From: Zoogloea dura
GTDB lineage: Bacteria > Pseudomonadota > Gammaproteobacteria > Burkholderiales > Rhodocyclaceae
Reading direction: 5' to 3'
Assembly (NCBI RefSeq): GCF_012927165.1
Contig: NZ_JABBGA010000035.1
Coordinates: forward strand, 1 to 35,103
DNA length: 35,103 nucleotides
In this document: one piece after another, positions 27,081-34,753 of the stretch
How positions within the stretch are numbered: the stretch's first letter is position 1
Layout: each line of letters starts with the position of its first letter
The notes under the pieces: model-generated
The model's database searches: none
What the model was told of the DNA's origin: nothing
The model's input: the letters and a program-made list of their open reading frames with translations, nothing else
Made by a program: the position numbers and the translations under genes

Positions 27081-28508
27081 TCAGGCGCCGGCCGGGCGTA
27101 CCGGCAGGGCACGCGGGCGGGTCAGCACTTCAGGACGCAGCACCTCGGCCAGGGCCTCGGCGGTCATCAGCCCGCGCTCCAGCACGATCTCGGCCACACC
27201 GCGGCCGCTGGCATGAGCTTCCGCCGCCACGTCGGTGGCATGGGCGTAGCCGATATAGGGGTTGAGGGCGGTGACGATGCCGATGGAGCGCTCGACGCTG
27301 GCCCGCAGCGCATCCCGGTTGGCGGTGATGCCATCCACACAGCGGTCGGCCAGCACCACGCAGCCCTTGGTCAGGTGCAGCACGCTCTTGAACAGGCTGT
27401 GGGCGATGATCGGCTCGAAGGCGTTGAGCTGGAGCTGGCCGGCCTCGGCGGCGAAGGTGACGGTCATGTCATTGCCGATGACCTCGAAGGCGATCTGGTT
27501 CACCACCTCGGGGATCACCGGGTTCACCTTGCCCGGCATGATCGACGAACCGGCCTGGCGCGGCGGCAGGTTGATCTCGCAAAAGCCGGCGCGGGGGCCG
27601 GAGGACAGCAGGCGCAGGTCGTTGCAGACCTTGGAGAGCTTGGCCGCCACCCGCTTGAGCACCCCGGAGAGCTGGATGAAGGAACCGCAGTCCTGGGTGG
27701 CCTCGATCAGGTTGGGGGCGGTGACGACCGGGATGCCGGTGATCTCGGCCAGGCGGCGGCACACCAGACCGGCGTAGTCGGGGTGGGCGTTGATGCCGGT
27801 GCCGATGGCGGTGGCGCCGAGGTTGATCTCGCGGATCAGCAGGGCGGCTTCCTTCAGGCGCTCTTCGTCCTCGCCGAGCATGGTGGCGTAGGTGGAGAAC
27901 TCCTGGCCGAGGGTCATCGGCACCGCGTCCTGCAGCTGGGTACGGCCCATCTTCAGCACGTCGGCAAACTCTTCGGCCTTGCGCTCGAAGGCGGCGCGCA
28001 GGTAGGCCATGGCGTCCACCAGGCGGAAGATGCCCACGTAGGTGGCCAGCTTCAAGGCGGTGGGATACACGTCATTGGTGGACTGGCTCATGTTGACGTG
28101 TTCGTTGGGGTGCAGGAAGCCGTATTCGCCCCGCGCGTGGCCCATGATCTCCAGGGCCCGGTTGGCGATGACTTCGTTGGCATTCATGTTGGTGGAGGTG
28201 CCGGCTCCACCCTGGATCACATCCACCACGAACTGATCGTGCAGGCGCCCCGCCACCAGCTCGTCACAGGCCGCGACGATGGCATTCATGCGCTCCCGCT
28301 CGAGCAGGCCCAGCTCGCAGTTGGCCTGGGCGGCGGCACGCTTGATCTGGGCCAGGGCGCGCACCAGGTCCGGGTAGACCGCGATGGTGATGCCGGTGAT
28401 CGGGAAGTTCTCCAGGGCGCGCAGGGTGTGCACGCCGTAGTAGGCAGTGGTCGGGACTTCCTTGTCGCCGAGCAGGTCGTGTTCCAGGCGGTGGGTGGCG
28501 GTGGTCAT
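27081..28508 (-). CDS. aspA: Aspartate ammonia-lyase (aspartase)
   Basis: This 475-residue enzyme of the fumarase/aspartase superfamily splits L-aspartate into fumarate and ammonium. Diagnostic segments are GGAGTSTNMNANEV, the NMSQSTNDVYPTALK block, and the catalytic loop GSSIMPGKVNP at 320-330, with a neighbouring serine pair supplying the base. Length matches AspA. The ATG at 28508 follows GGAG by 7 nt; the frame extends upstream but that stretch is leader. Upstream lie a sigma-54 promoter, an IHF site and paired activator-type sites, so the operon is probably induced by acidic amino acids through an enhancer-binding protein. The symporter gene follows in the same transcript. Confidence 0.97.
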   Translation of the reverse strand: MTTATHRLEHDLLGDKEVPTTAYYGVHTLRALENFPITGITIAVYPDLVRALAQIKRAAAQANCELGLLERERMNAIVAACDELVAGRLHDQFVVDVIQGGAGTSTNMNANEVIANRALEIMGHARGEYGFLHPNEHVNMSQSTNDVYPTALKLATYVGIFRLVDAMAYLRAAFERKAEEFADVLKMGRTQLQDAVPMTLGQEFSTYATMLGEDEERLKEAALLIREINLGATAIGTGINAHPDYAGLVCRRLAEITGIPVVTAPNLIEATQDCGSFIQLSGVLKRVAAKLSKVCNDLRLLSSGPRAGFCEINLPPRQAGSSIMPGKVNPVIPEVVNQIAFEVIGNDMTVTFAAEAGQLQLNAFEPIIAHSLFKSVLHLTKGCVVLADRCVDGITANRDALRASVERSIGIVTALNPYIGYAHATDVAAEAHASGRGVAEIVLERGLMTAEALAEVLRPEVLTRPRALPVRPAGA

Positions 28509-28574
28509 GTCTTGTCTCCTGATGTGTGATCCGGTGACCGGTGCGGCGAGGCGCCGGTCGGGCCCTCTTTCCAT

Positions 28575-28590
28575 TGCACAGGCCGTGCCA
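28575..28590 (-). promoter_or_regulatory. Sigma-54 (-24/-12) promoter of aspA operon
   Basis: On the minus strand the sequence TGGCACG-GCCT-GTGCA fits the consensus TGGCACG-N4-TTGCA, with GG and GC exactly 10 bp apart. Transcription would begin near 28564, giving a leader of about 56 nt before aspA. Confidence 0.85.
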
Positions 28591-28616
28591 CCCGGGAATA
28601 CGCCCAGGAGAAAACG

Positions 28617-28629
28617 CAAGACATTGATA
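28617..28629 (-). promoter_or_regulatory. IHF-binding site in aspA promoter
   Basis: TATCAATGTCTTG on the minus strand is a perfect match to the IHF consensus WATCAANNNNTTR. It is centred 34.5 bp upstream of the -24 GG, between promoter and activator sites, where IHF bends DNA for sigma-54 activators. Confidence 0.75.
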
Positions 28630-28664
28630 AACAAGGATTCGTAAAAACGGCGGTGCCCGATTCA

Positions 28665-28678
28665 TCCGGTTTTCCGAA
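28665..28678. promoter_or_regulatory. AauR-like activator site, promoter-proximal (aspA)
   Basis: TCCGG-TTTT-CCGAA differs by one base from TTCGG-N4-CCGAA, the site I recall for the Pseudomonas acidic-amino-acid activator AauR. It is centred 83 bp upstream of the -24 GG, a normal enhancer position. Confidence 0.7.
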
Positions 28679-28696
28679 CGAACAGGGCTCCGCCCG

Positions 28697-28710
28697 TCTG
28701 GAGATCCGAA
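28697..28710. promoter_or_regulatory. AauR-like activator site, distal (aspA)
   Basis: TCTGG-AGAT-CCGAA is a degenerate second copy exactly 32 bp (about three helical turns) upstream of the first. The same 32-bp offset occurs before gltI. Confidence 0.55.
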
Positions 28711-28862
28711 CGGCGCTCAGGCCTCCCCCCGGCCGTGCCTCTGGCAGGCCCCAACGGCGGCACCGCCTGTGGGGCGTCCTGCCGGGCCGGATCGAGCCCG
28801 GCGTCACAACCCAAGCCGAGCAGTGTTAACATCCTGTCATCGCCCTGCTCCGGACCGCCCCG

Positions 28863-29246
28863 ATGAACCTCGAGAAAGTCGTCTTCGGTTTTTTCATTGT
28901 CTTTGCCGCCACCCTCAACTTCGGTTTCTTCATCGGGGATCTCGACAATCCGGTCCATCACGACATCTACGAGCTGTTCGCGGCCATCGTGGTCAACCTG
29001 ATCGCCACGGTGCTCAAGTTCGGTGACCGCACCCAGATCGGCGCCATCCACCTGGCCACCAGCCTGGTGGCGGACCTGCAGTTGCTCGCCGCGGCCATGG
29101 TGTGGGGTTATGCCGTGCATGTGGCCGGCACCGGCCTGACCGCAGGCGCCATGTCCAGCATCGTGTCCCTGTCGGGCGGCGCCCTTTTCGCCAACGTGGT
29201 ATCGGTCGTCATCCTGATCGCCGAGACCATCATGCAGCGGCGCTGA
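28863..29246 (+). CDS. Small conserved membrane protein (DUF6394-like)
   Basis: A 127-residue protein with about four hydrophobic helices: VFGFFIVFAATLNFGFFIG, a second around YELFAAIVVNLIATVL, a third around LVADLQLLAAAMVWGYAV, and a fourth near the end (FANVVSVVILIAETI). It resembles a small uncharacterised family I recall as DUF6394; that assignment is from memory. The start at 28863 lacks a strong ribosome site. The downstream potassium-channel gene follows after 10 bp in the same direction, so a role as an accessory subunit or regulator of that channel is a reasonable inference. The 354-bp upstream gap is shared with the aspA enhancer region; a weak extended -10 (TGTTAACAT, 28824-28832) may serve this gene. 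Confidence 0.8.
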   Translation: MNLEKVVFGFFIVFAATLNFGFFIGDLDNPVHHDIYELFAAIVVNLIATVLKFGDRTQIGAIHLATSLVADLQLLAAAMVWGYAVHVAGTGLTAGAMSSIVSLSGGALFANVVSVVILIAETIMQRR

Positions 29247-29256
29247 GGCCGTCACC

Positions 29257-30975
29257 GTGGGCAGCAGCACTCCCACCAGCACCATCTTCCTGGTCCTGCG
29301 GCGGCTGCGCACGCCGCTGATCGTCCTCATCACGATCTTCGCCATCTCGGTGCTGGGGCTCACCCTGGTGCCCGGCCCCAGCGGCCCCGACGGTGCGCTG
29401 CCGCGCCTGAGCTTCTTCCACGCGGTGTATTTCTTCAGCTACACCGCCACCACCATCGGCTTCGGCGAGATCCCCTACGCCTTCTCCGAGCAGCAGCGGT
29501 TGTGGGTCACCGTGTGCATCTACCTGTCGGTGATCGGCTGGGCCTATACGCTGGGCACGGTGTTCGCGATGCTGCAGGACAAGAACTTCCTCAACGCCGT
29601 GGCGGTGCAGCGCTTCGCCCGCCAGGTGAAGCGGCTGCGCGAGCACTTCTTCCTGGTGTGCGGCTACGGCGAGACCGGCCGCCTGATCTGCCAGGCCCTT
29701 GACGAAATGGGCTACCGGGCCGTGGTGATCGAGAGGGACGAAGCGAAGGTGGGCGACCTGGAACTGCAGAGCTATTCTGCCGACATGCCGGCTCTGTGTG
29801 CCGACGCGGGGCAGCCCGACACCCTGCTGTTTGCCGGCCTCACCAGCAAGTACTGCCGCGGCGTGATCACCCTCACCAACGACGACAACACAAACCTGGC
29901 GGTGGCCATTGCGGCCCGCCTGCTGGCACCGTCCCTGCCAGCCCTGTGCCGGGCCGAGCATGCCGAGACGGTGGCCAACATGGCCTCCTTTGGCACTCGC
30001 CACATCATCAACCCCTTCGAGAAATTCGGTGAATACATGGCCTTGGCCCTGCATTCACCCGCGGCGTATCACCTGCTGCTGTGGCTCACCGGCCTGCCCG
30101 GCACCACCGTCACGCGCCACCGCGACCCGCCTGGCGGCCGCTGGGTGCTGTGCGGCTACGGCACCTTCGGGCGGGTCATGACCGGCGCCCTGGAGAACGC
30201 GGGCCTGCCCGTCACCATCATCGACCGGGCGCCGCCAGCCGACCCGGCCCACATCTGGGTGAAGGGCGACGGCACCGGCCACGAGGCGCTGCAGGCGGCC
30301 GGCATCCACGACGCGGTCGGCATCGTCGCGGCCACCGGGCACGACGTGAACAACCTGTCCATCGTGGTCACCGCGCGCCAGATGAACCCGGGCCTGTTCA
30401 CCGTGCTGCGCCAGAACCAGGTCGCCAACCGCGCCTTGTTCGACGCCTTCGAATCCGACTTCACCATGGTGCCGAGCGAGATCGTCTCGCACGAATGCCT
30501 GGCCATCCTCACCACCCCGCTGCTCGCCCCCTTCCTCGACGCCGTCCGGAAAAGCGACGAGCCCTGGGCCTGCGGCCTCCTGGACGATCTCACCGGGCGC
30601 TTCGGCTGGGATGTCCCCGCGGTGTGGAGCGTCACCCTCAACCTGGCCCAGGCCCCCTCGGTGTATCGCCTGTTGATGCGTGGCGCGACCCGCCCCAGCC
30701 TGGACGAGCTGCTGCGCGCGCCGGTCACCGACCGGCCGGCGCTGGCCTGCCGCCCGCTGCTCCTGATGCGCGACGGGCGCCGCCCCAGCCTGCTGCCGGC
30801 AGGCCACGAGACGCTCCAGCTGGGCGACCAGATCCTCTTCGTCGGCACCGAGCAGGCGCGCAAGGAGCTGGGCCTGACCCTTTTCAACGGCCACACCCTG
30901 CAGTACGTGCTGACCGGCAAGGACTCGCCCGGCGGGCTGGTCTGGGAATGGCTGGCGCGGCGCCGCGCCGGATAG
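29257..30975 (+). CDS. Two-RCK potassium channel / TrkA-N domain protein
   Basis: A 572-residue ion-channel protein with a GTG start at 29257 and GAGG 7 nt upstream. Residues about 15-35 form the first helix, the pore loop carries TATTIGFGE at 63-71 (a variant of the potassium filter TVGYGD), and a second helix follows at about 85-107. Two Rossmann (RCK/TrkA-N) domains come next, with nucleotide loops GYGETG at 136-141 and GYGTFG at 300-305, then a TrkA-C-like tail with LQLGDQILFVG. The design is a calcium- or nucleotide-gated channel in which both RCK domains are on one chain. It is co-transcribed with the small membrane protein before it. Ion selectivity is inferred from the filter and the fold. 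Confidence 0.93.
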   Translation: MGSSTPTSTIFLVLRRLRTPLIVLITIFAISVLGLTLVPGPSGPDGALPRLSFFHAVYFFSYTATTIGFGEIPYAFSEQQRLWVTVCIYLSVIGWAYTLGTVFAMLQDKNFLNAVAVQRFARQVKRLREHFFLVCGYGETGRLICQALDEMGYRAVVIERDEAKVGDLELQSYSADMPALCADAGQPDTLLFAGLTSKYCRGVITLTNDDNTNLAVAIAARLLAPSLPALCRAEHAETVANMASFGTRHIINPFEKFGEYMALALHSPAAYHLLLWLTGLPGTTVTRHRDPPGGRWVLCGYGTFGRVMTGALENAGLPVTIIDRAPPADPAHIWVKGDGTGHEALQAAGIHDAVGIVAATGHDVNNLSIVVTARQMNPGLFTVLRQNQVANRALFDAFESDFTMVPSEIVSHECLAILTTPLLAPFLDAVRKSDEPWACGLLDDLTGRFGWDVPAVWSVTLNLAQAPSVYRLLMRGATRPSLDELLRAPVTDRPALACRPLLLMRDGRRPSLLPAGHETLQLGDQILFVGTEQARKELGLTLFNGHTLQYVLTGKDSPGGLVWEWLARRRAG

Positions 30976-31011
30976 GCAGGGCTGGCGCCCGGGCCGCCCG
31001 CCCCGGCTCAG

Positions 31012-32388
31012 TCAGCCGCCCAGGTAGCGGGCGAACTTCTTGTCCTCGACCAGGATGTGGTCGGTGAGCCAGTTGCGGAGATAGCGGGAGATCTCTTCGC
31101 CCAGGGCCGGCGTGAAGTTGTTGCGGAGCTTGTCACGCAGGGCGATCACCTCCTCTGCCATGCGCCGGTGGACCTTTTTGTGGGCATCCAGGTGCGGGTA
31201 GCCGTTGCGTTCGAGCAGGCGCTCCTCCCGGCCGAAATGCGACAAGGTATAGCCGACCAGCTCATCCACCACGAACTCCACCGCGCTCGGATCGTGGCAG
31301 TTGGCCTCGAGGGATATCTGGTTGATGAGGGTCAGCAGCACGGCGTGGTCGTGATCGACCACCGGATCGTTCAGGCTCATCAGCGCCGACCACTGGATGT
31401 TGCTGGCCCGCTCGCGGACCTCCAGGACCTTGCCGAGGGCCGCGACGACCCGCGGGTCGAACTGGGTGCCGGCCGACTCGCGCATGTAGGCCTCGACCTT
31501 GTCGAGGGGCCAGGCCGGCTTGTAGGGGCGCTCCGATGACAGGGCGTCGAAGACATCCGCCACCGAGGTGATGCGGGCCGACAGTGGAATCTGCTCGCCG
31601 GCCAGCTGGCTGGGATAGCCCTTGCCATCCCAGCGCTCGTGATGGGAGAAGGCAATCTCCGCGGCCAGCCGGAAATGCAGGCTCTCCGGCAGCAGGCGGC
31701 TGGCCTTCTTCAGGATGCTGCCGCCATCCTCGGCATGGCGCTCGATCTGGGCCCGCTCTTCCGCTTCGAGCTTGCCCTTCTTGAGCAGGATGCTGTCGGG
31801 CACGCCGACCTTGCCGATGTCGTGCAGCATGCTGGCCGTGCCCAGGTGCGACAGGAAGTCGGCGCTCAGCTCTTCCGCCGGATAGCCCACGCCCACCAGC
31901 TCGCGGGCGATCTCATGGGTCAGCCGGGCCACCCGCAGCACGTGCTCGCTGGTATCGGTATCGCGGTATTCGGCGAGATCGGCGAGGGTCGACACCGCCA
32001 CCTTCATCACGCTCTCGAGCTTGACCGTCGAACGCCTCTCCAGGGTGATGTCGCGCACCTGCAACAGCAGCGTGCCGCTTTCGGTGGCACGGGCCACCAC
32101 GAAGAGATGGCGCCCCCGCTCGCCGACGAGCTCGACCTGCCGCTCATCCCCAGCCACCAGCGCCTCGCGCAGCACCGACAGCCGGCGGCGCAGATCATCC
32201 CCCTGCCCGACGCCCTGGGCAGCCAGGCAATCGAGGATCAGGGCCAGGCCCGAGCCTTCCCTGAATGGCGTGCGCCCTGGAGCCACCATGGCAACAAAAG
32301 GAGCGTTCTGGTAAACCAGCCGGTGGTGTGCATCGAAGATGGCCACCCCTTGGTCAAGGAGATCGAGGGCATCGAGCGGGATATTCAT
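31012..32388 (-). CDS. PAS / HD-GYP / hemerythrin signalling protein
   Basis: A 458-residue cytoplasmic protein in three parts. Residues about 1-125 form a PAS-like sensor (LLDQGVAIFDAHHRLVYQN, ending LLLQVRDITLERR). Residues about 130-320 form an HD-GYP phosphodiesterase with H149, H189-D190 and GYP at 257-259, preceded by FSHHERWDGK, so the metal and substrate residues for c-di-GMP hydrolysis are present. Residues about 335-457 form a bacteriohemerythrin di-iron O2-binding domain: DHDHAVLL, SHFGREERLLE, HLDAHKKVH and LTDHILVEDKKF. Oxygen or redox state at the di-iron site probably tunes c-di-GMP turnover (inference, by analogy with a Vibrio hemerythrin/HD-GYP protein). The start has a weak ribosome site. 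Confidence 0.93.
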   Translation of the reverse strand: MNIPLDALDLLDQGVAIFDAHHRLVYQNAPFVAMVAPGRTPFREGSGLALILDCLAAQGVGQGDDLRRRLSVLREALVAGDERQVELVGERGRHLFVVARATESGTLLLQVRDITLERRSTVKLESVMKVAVSTLADLAEYRDTDTSEHVLRVARLTHEIARELVGVGYPAEELSADFLSHLGTASMLHDIGKVGVPDSILLKKGKLEAEERAQIERHAEDGGSILKKASRLLPESLHFRLAAEIAFSHHERWDGKGYPSQLAGEQIPLSARITSVADVFDALSSERPYKPAWPLDKVEAYMRESAGTQFDPRVVAALGKVLEVRERASNIQWSALMSLNDPVVDHDHAVLLTLINQISLEANCHDPSAVEFVVDELVGYTLSHFGREERLLERNGYPHLDAHKKVHRRMAEEVIALRDKLRNNFTPALGEEISRYLRNWLTDHILVEDKKFARYLGG

Positions 32389-32550
32389 TGGACACTGGCA
32401 GCAAGACCCGGCACAGCGCCGGACTCTTCATGATGCACGATGGATGCTGCAGTGCGATATGAACAATCACCAGCGCCTGCCGTGACTTCATCAACCAGGC
32501 CGCAAGCACATCCGTGCAGCACGATCCGCCCGGGGGCATGCCACGAAGGC

Positions 32551-32556
32551 TAGAAT
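32551..32556 (+). promoter_or_regulatory. Putative -10 box for VanZ-like gene
   Basis: TAGAAT lies 27 bp before the ATG at 32584 in a GGCTAGAATGCGG context that I associate with betaproteobacterial promoters. No good -35 is visible at 17 bp. The remainder of the 195-bp gap shows nothing else. Confidence 0.35.
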
Positions 32557-32583
32557 GCGGCGACGCAACACACCGAGCCTCCG

Positions 32584-32958
32584 ATGCCCCTCTCCCTGCC
32601 CCACTCCCTGCCCCTTGTCCGCAGCGTATTCGTGATCGCCCTCATCGGCATCTTCATCCTGGCGATGATTCCCCTGCCGGAAGCCATCACGGTGTTCTCC
32701 TTCCAGGACAAGGTCGAGCACACCGGCGCCTTCCTGGTGTTGATGCTGCTTGGCGGAAAGGGCTGGCCGACCGGGCTGGCGGCGCTGTTCCTCGGCCTGG
32801 TGGCCTATGGTCTGGGCATCGAGTTGTGCCAGCATTTCTTCACCGCCAACCGGGTGGGCGACCCCTGGGATCTGCTGGCGGATGCGCTGGGCGCGGCGGC
32901 GGGCTACGGCTTGCTGTGCAGCGGCATGGGCCGCCGCATCATTCGTCGGCAGGCCTGA
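32584..32958 (+). CDS. VanZ-like family membrane protein
   Basis: A 124-residue protein with about four membrane helices. The VanZ signatures are visible: DKVEHTGAF after the first helix, then GIELCQHFF and a GDPWDLLADALGAAAGYG segment. Members are named for a teicoplanin-resistance protein, but most, like this one, have no known role. It is convergent with the lipoprotein gene and overlaps its 3' end by 20 bp. Confidence 0.85.
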   Translation: MPLSLPHSLPLVRSVFVIALIGIFILAMIPLPEAITVFSFQDKVEHTGAFLVLMLLGGKGWPTGLAALFLGLVAYGLGIELCQHFFTANRVGDPWDLLADALGAAAGYGLLCSGMGRRIIRRQA

Positions 32959-33391
32959 TGGGTTTGGCGGGGGAATCCGCCGACAGGAACTCGAGCCGGT
33001 CGTTCTTGCGCGAGAACGTCCCCACCAGGCGGCCGGGGGGCTCCTCCGGCGGCTCGGTCCAGCGCTGGAACTCGCACTTCTCGGTGCTCGCCAGATACCA
33101 GCTCTTGCCCTGCTTGAGGGCCCACAGGCTGCTCCCCGCCTCGTAGACCTCCATCTTCACCGTTCCCGCCACGCCCGACTTGATGTCGTAGCGGCGCATG
33201 CAGGTGGGCATCCGCGACACCACGATGGCCTGGTTCACATCACTGCTCCAGAACCAGGTCTGCTCGCGCACCAGGCTGATGTTCTCATCCTTGTTGCCAT
33301 TGATGATGAAGGCGGCCCCTTCGTATTCGCAGGCCGTCAACATGGGGAGCACGGCCAGGACCAGCAGGGGCTTGATAAAGGTGAGGCGCAT
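32939..33391 (-). CDS. Hypothetical lipoprotein
   Basis: A 150-residue protein I cannot assign to a family. A hydrophobic signal ends in the lipobox LTAC with the lipidated cysteine at residue 21. The mature part is polar with several aromatic residues and three further cysteines or near neighbours (PTCMRRYD, EKCEFQRW), then a Pro/Glu-rich bend and a basic stretch (GTFSRKNDRLEF). It is probably anchored in the outer membrane facing the periplasm. It starts at 33391 and its last 20 bp overlap the convergent VanZ-like gene. The gene lies 43 bp downstream of pyrC in the same direction and could be co-transcribed. Confidence 0.75.
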   Translation of the reverse strand: MRLTFIKPLLVLAVLPMLTACEYEGAAFIINGNKDENISLVREQTWFWSSDVNQAIVVSRMPTCMRRYDIKSGVAGTVKMEVYEAGSSLWALKQGKSWYLASTEKCEFQRWTEPPEEPPGRLVGTFSRKNDRLEFLSADSPAKPIRPADE

Positions 33392-33434
33392 CTTCGATCG
33401 GATCGGAGGGAGGGGTCAGGGGTCAGCTCAGGGA

Positions 33435-34475
33435 TCAGGCCAGCTTCCAGCCGATGGTCTCGCCGGCGCGCAGCGGCACCAGCGGATCTCCCGGCAGGTA
33501 GTCGAGGCCGGCGGGCACGTTCCAGTCTTCCTTCACCAGGGTGATGGTGTCGGCGTTGCGCGGCAGGCGGTAGAAGTCCGGGCCGTTGAAGCTGGCGAAG
33601 GCTTCGAGCTTGTCCAGCGCACCGGCCTGCTCGAAGGCCTCGGCGTACAGCTCGATGCCGGCGTGGGCGGTGTAGCAGCCGGCGCAGCCGCAAGCGGCTT
33701 CCTTGGTGGTCTTGGCGTGGGGCGCCGAATCGGTGCCCAGGAAAAACTTGGTGCTGCCGGAGGTGGCCGCCTTCACCAGGGCCTCCCGGTGGGTCTCGCG
33801 CTTGAGCACCGGCAGGCAATAGTGGTGCGGGCGGATGCCGCCAGCAAAGATCGCATTGCGGTTGAGCAGCAGGTGGTGGGCCGTGATGGTGGCGCCCACG
33901 TTGGCCCCGCTGTCGTTCACAAACTGCGCCGCGTCGGCCGTCGTGATGTGCTCGAAGACAATGCGCAGGGTCGGGTAGCGCGCTGCAAGCGGCGCCAGTA
34001 CGCGATCGATAAAGACACGCTCGCGATCAAAGATATCCACGTCAGCATGGGTCACCTCTCCATGAACACACAGGGCCAGGCCCGTTTCCGCCATCCGTTC
34101 GAGAACGGGATACACCTTGGCGATGTCAGTGACGCCCGCGTCCGAGTTGGTCGTCGCGCCTGCCGGGTAGAGCTTGGCGGCGGGGATGAAGCCGCTGGCG
34201 GCGGCCTTGTCGATCTCTTCGGGCTTGAGGCTGTCAGTCAGATACAACGTCATCAGCGGATCGAACTTGAGCCCTGCCGGCACCGCCGCCCGGATGCGCG
34301 CCCGATAGGCGTCGGCCTGCTCCACGCTGGTCACCGGCGGCTTGAGGTTGGGCATGATCAGCGCCCGGCCGAAGCGGCGGGCGGTATCGGGCACCACGGC
34401 AGCCAGGGCGGCGCCATCGCGCACGTGCAGGTGCCAGTCGTCGGGGCGGACAAGGGTGAGCAGGGTCTGGGTCAT
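33435..34475 (-). CDS. pyrC: Dihydroorotase PyrC
   Basis: A 346-residue class II dihydroorotase, the length of E. coli PyrC (about 348). It cyclises carbamoyl aspartate to dihydroorotate in pyrimidine synthesis. Zinc and substrate motifs are all present: [10 protein letters not shown] near the N-terminus, the carboxylated lysine in [32 protein letters not shown] and GTDSAPHAK. The ATG at 34475 gives the family's normal N-terminus ([17 protein letters not shown]); the frame continues 20 codons upstream without homology. No strong ribosome site precedes it. It is divergent from gltI. Confidence 0.97.
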   Translation of the reverse strand: MTQTLLTLVRPDDWHLHVRDGAALAAVVPDTARRFGRALIMPNLKPPVTSVEQADAYRARIRAAVPAGLKFDPLMTLYLTDSLKPEEIDKAAASGFIPAAKLYPAGATTNSDAGVTDIAKVYPVLERMAETGLALCVHGEVTHADVDIFDRERVFIDRVLAPLAARYPTLRIVFEHITTADAAQFVNDSGANVGATITAHHLLLNRNAIFAGGIRPHHYCLPVLKRETHREALVKAATSGSTKFFLGTDSAPHAKTTKEAACGCAGCYTAHAGIELYAEAFEQAGALDKLEAFASFNGPDFYRLPRNADTITLVKEDWNVPAGLDYLPGDPLVPLRAGETIGWKLA

Positions 34476-34554
34476 GGCAGTTCGTTGAGCCGATCGAAAG
34501 TCTGAGGCCCGCATTTTAACAGCCTCGCGGGGCACGGCCCTGCCCGGAGTTCCG

Positions 34555-34568
34555 GACGGAAATCCGGG
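34555..34568. promoter_or_regulatory. AauR-like activator site, distal (gltI)
   Basis: GACGG-AAAT-CCGGG keeps only the CGG-N4-CCG core. It is exactly 32 bp upstream of the better site at 34587, the same offset as before aspA. Confidence 0.5.
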
Positions 34569-34586
34569 CGCCCGCAGCGGGGCTCA

Positions 34587-34600
34587 TCCGGAAATCCGAA
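34587..34600. promoter_or_regulatory. AauR-like activator site, promoter-proximal (gltI)
   Basis: TCCGG-AAAT-CCGAA has the same arms as the aspA site at 28665-28678. It is centred 84 bp upstream of the -24 GG of the gltI promoter. Confidence 0.7.
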
Positions 34601-34636
34601 CAGAAGGCCCCCAGCCTCCACGCCCCCTTCATTAAA

Positions 34637-34649
34637 AATCAATGACTTG
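34637..34649 (+). promoter_or_regulatory. IHF-binding site in gltI promoter
   Basis: AATCAATGACTTG is a perfect WATCAANNNNTTR match, centred 34.5 bp upstream of the -24 GG, the same distance and orientation as in the aspA promoter. Confidence 0.75.
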
Positions 34650-34675
34650 AAATTGATTCCAGCCCTCCCGCGGGC

Positions 34676-34691
34676 TGGCACGCGCTCTGCA
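34676..34691 (+). promoter_or_regulatory. Sigma-54 (-24/-12) promoter of gltI
   Basis: TGGCACG-CGCT-CTGCA matches the -24/-12 consensus with the required 10 bp between GG (34677-34678) and GC (34689-34690). Transcription would start near 34702, leaving a leader of about 52 nt. Confidence 0.88.
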
Positions 34692-34753
34692 ATGTAAAGG
34701 ACAGCCGACGCCCAGGCACCCAACGTCCTCAACCCTTGCAGGAGTCCAGCACC

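Noticed and set aside
28617-28634. FNR/Anr box before aspA (TTGAT half-site)
   Set aside because: Only one half-site matches; the same bases form a perfect IHF consensus at the right place for a sigma-54 promoter.
33392-33434. Short GGGGTCA direct repeats between pyrC and the lipoprotein gene
   Set aside because: Only two or three imperfect copies in a 43-bp spacer; likely simple-sequence drift.
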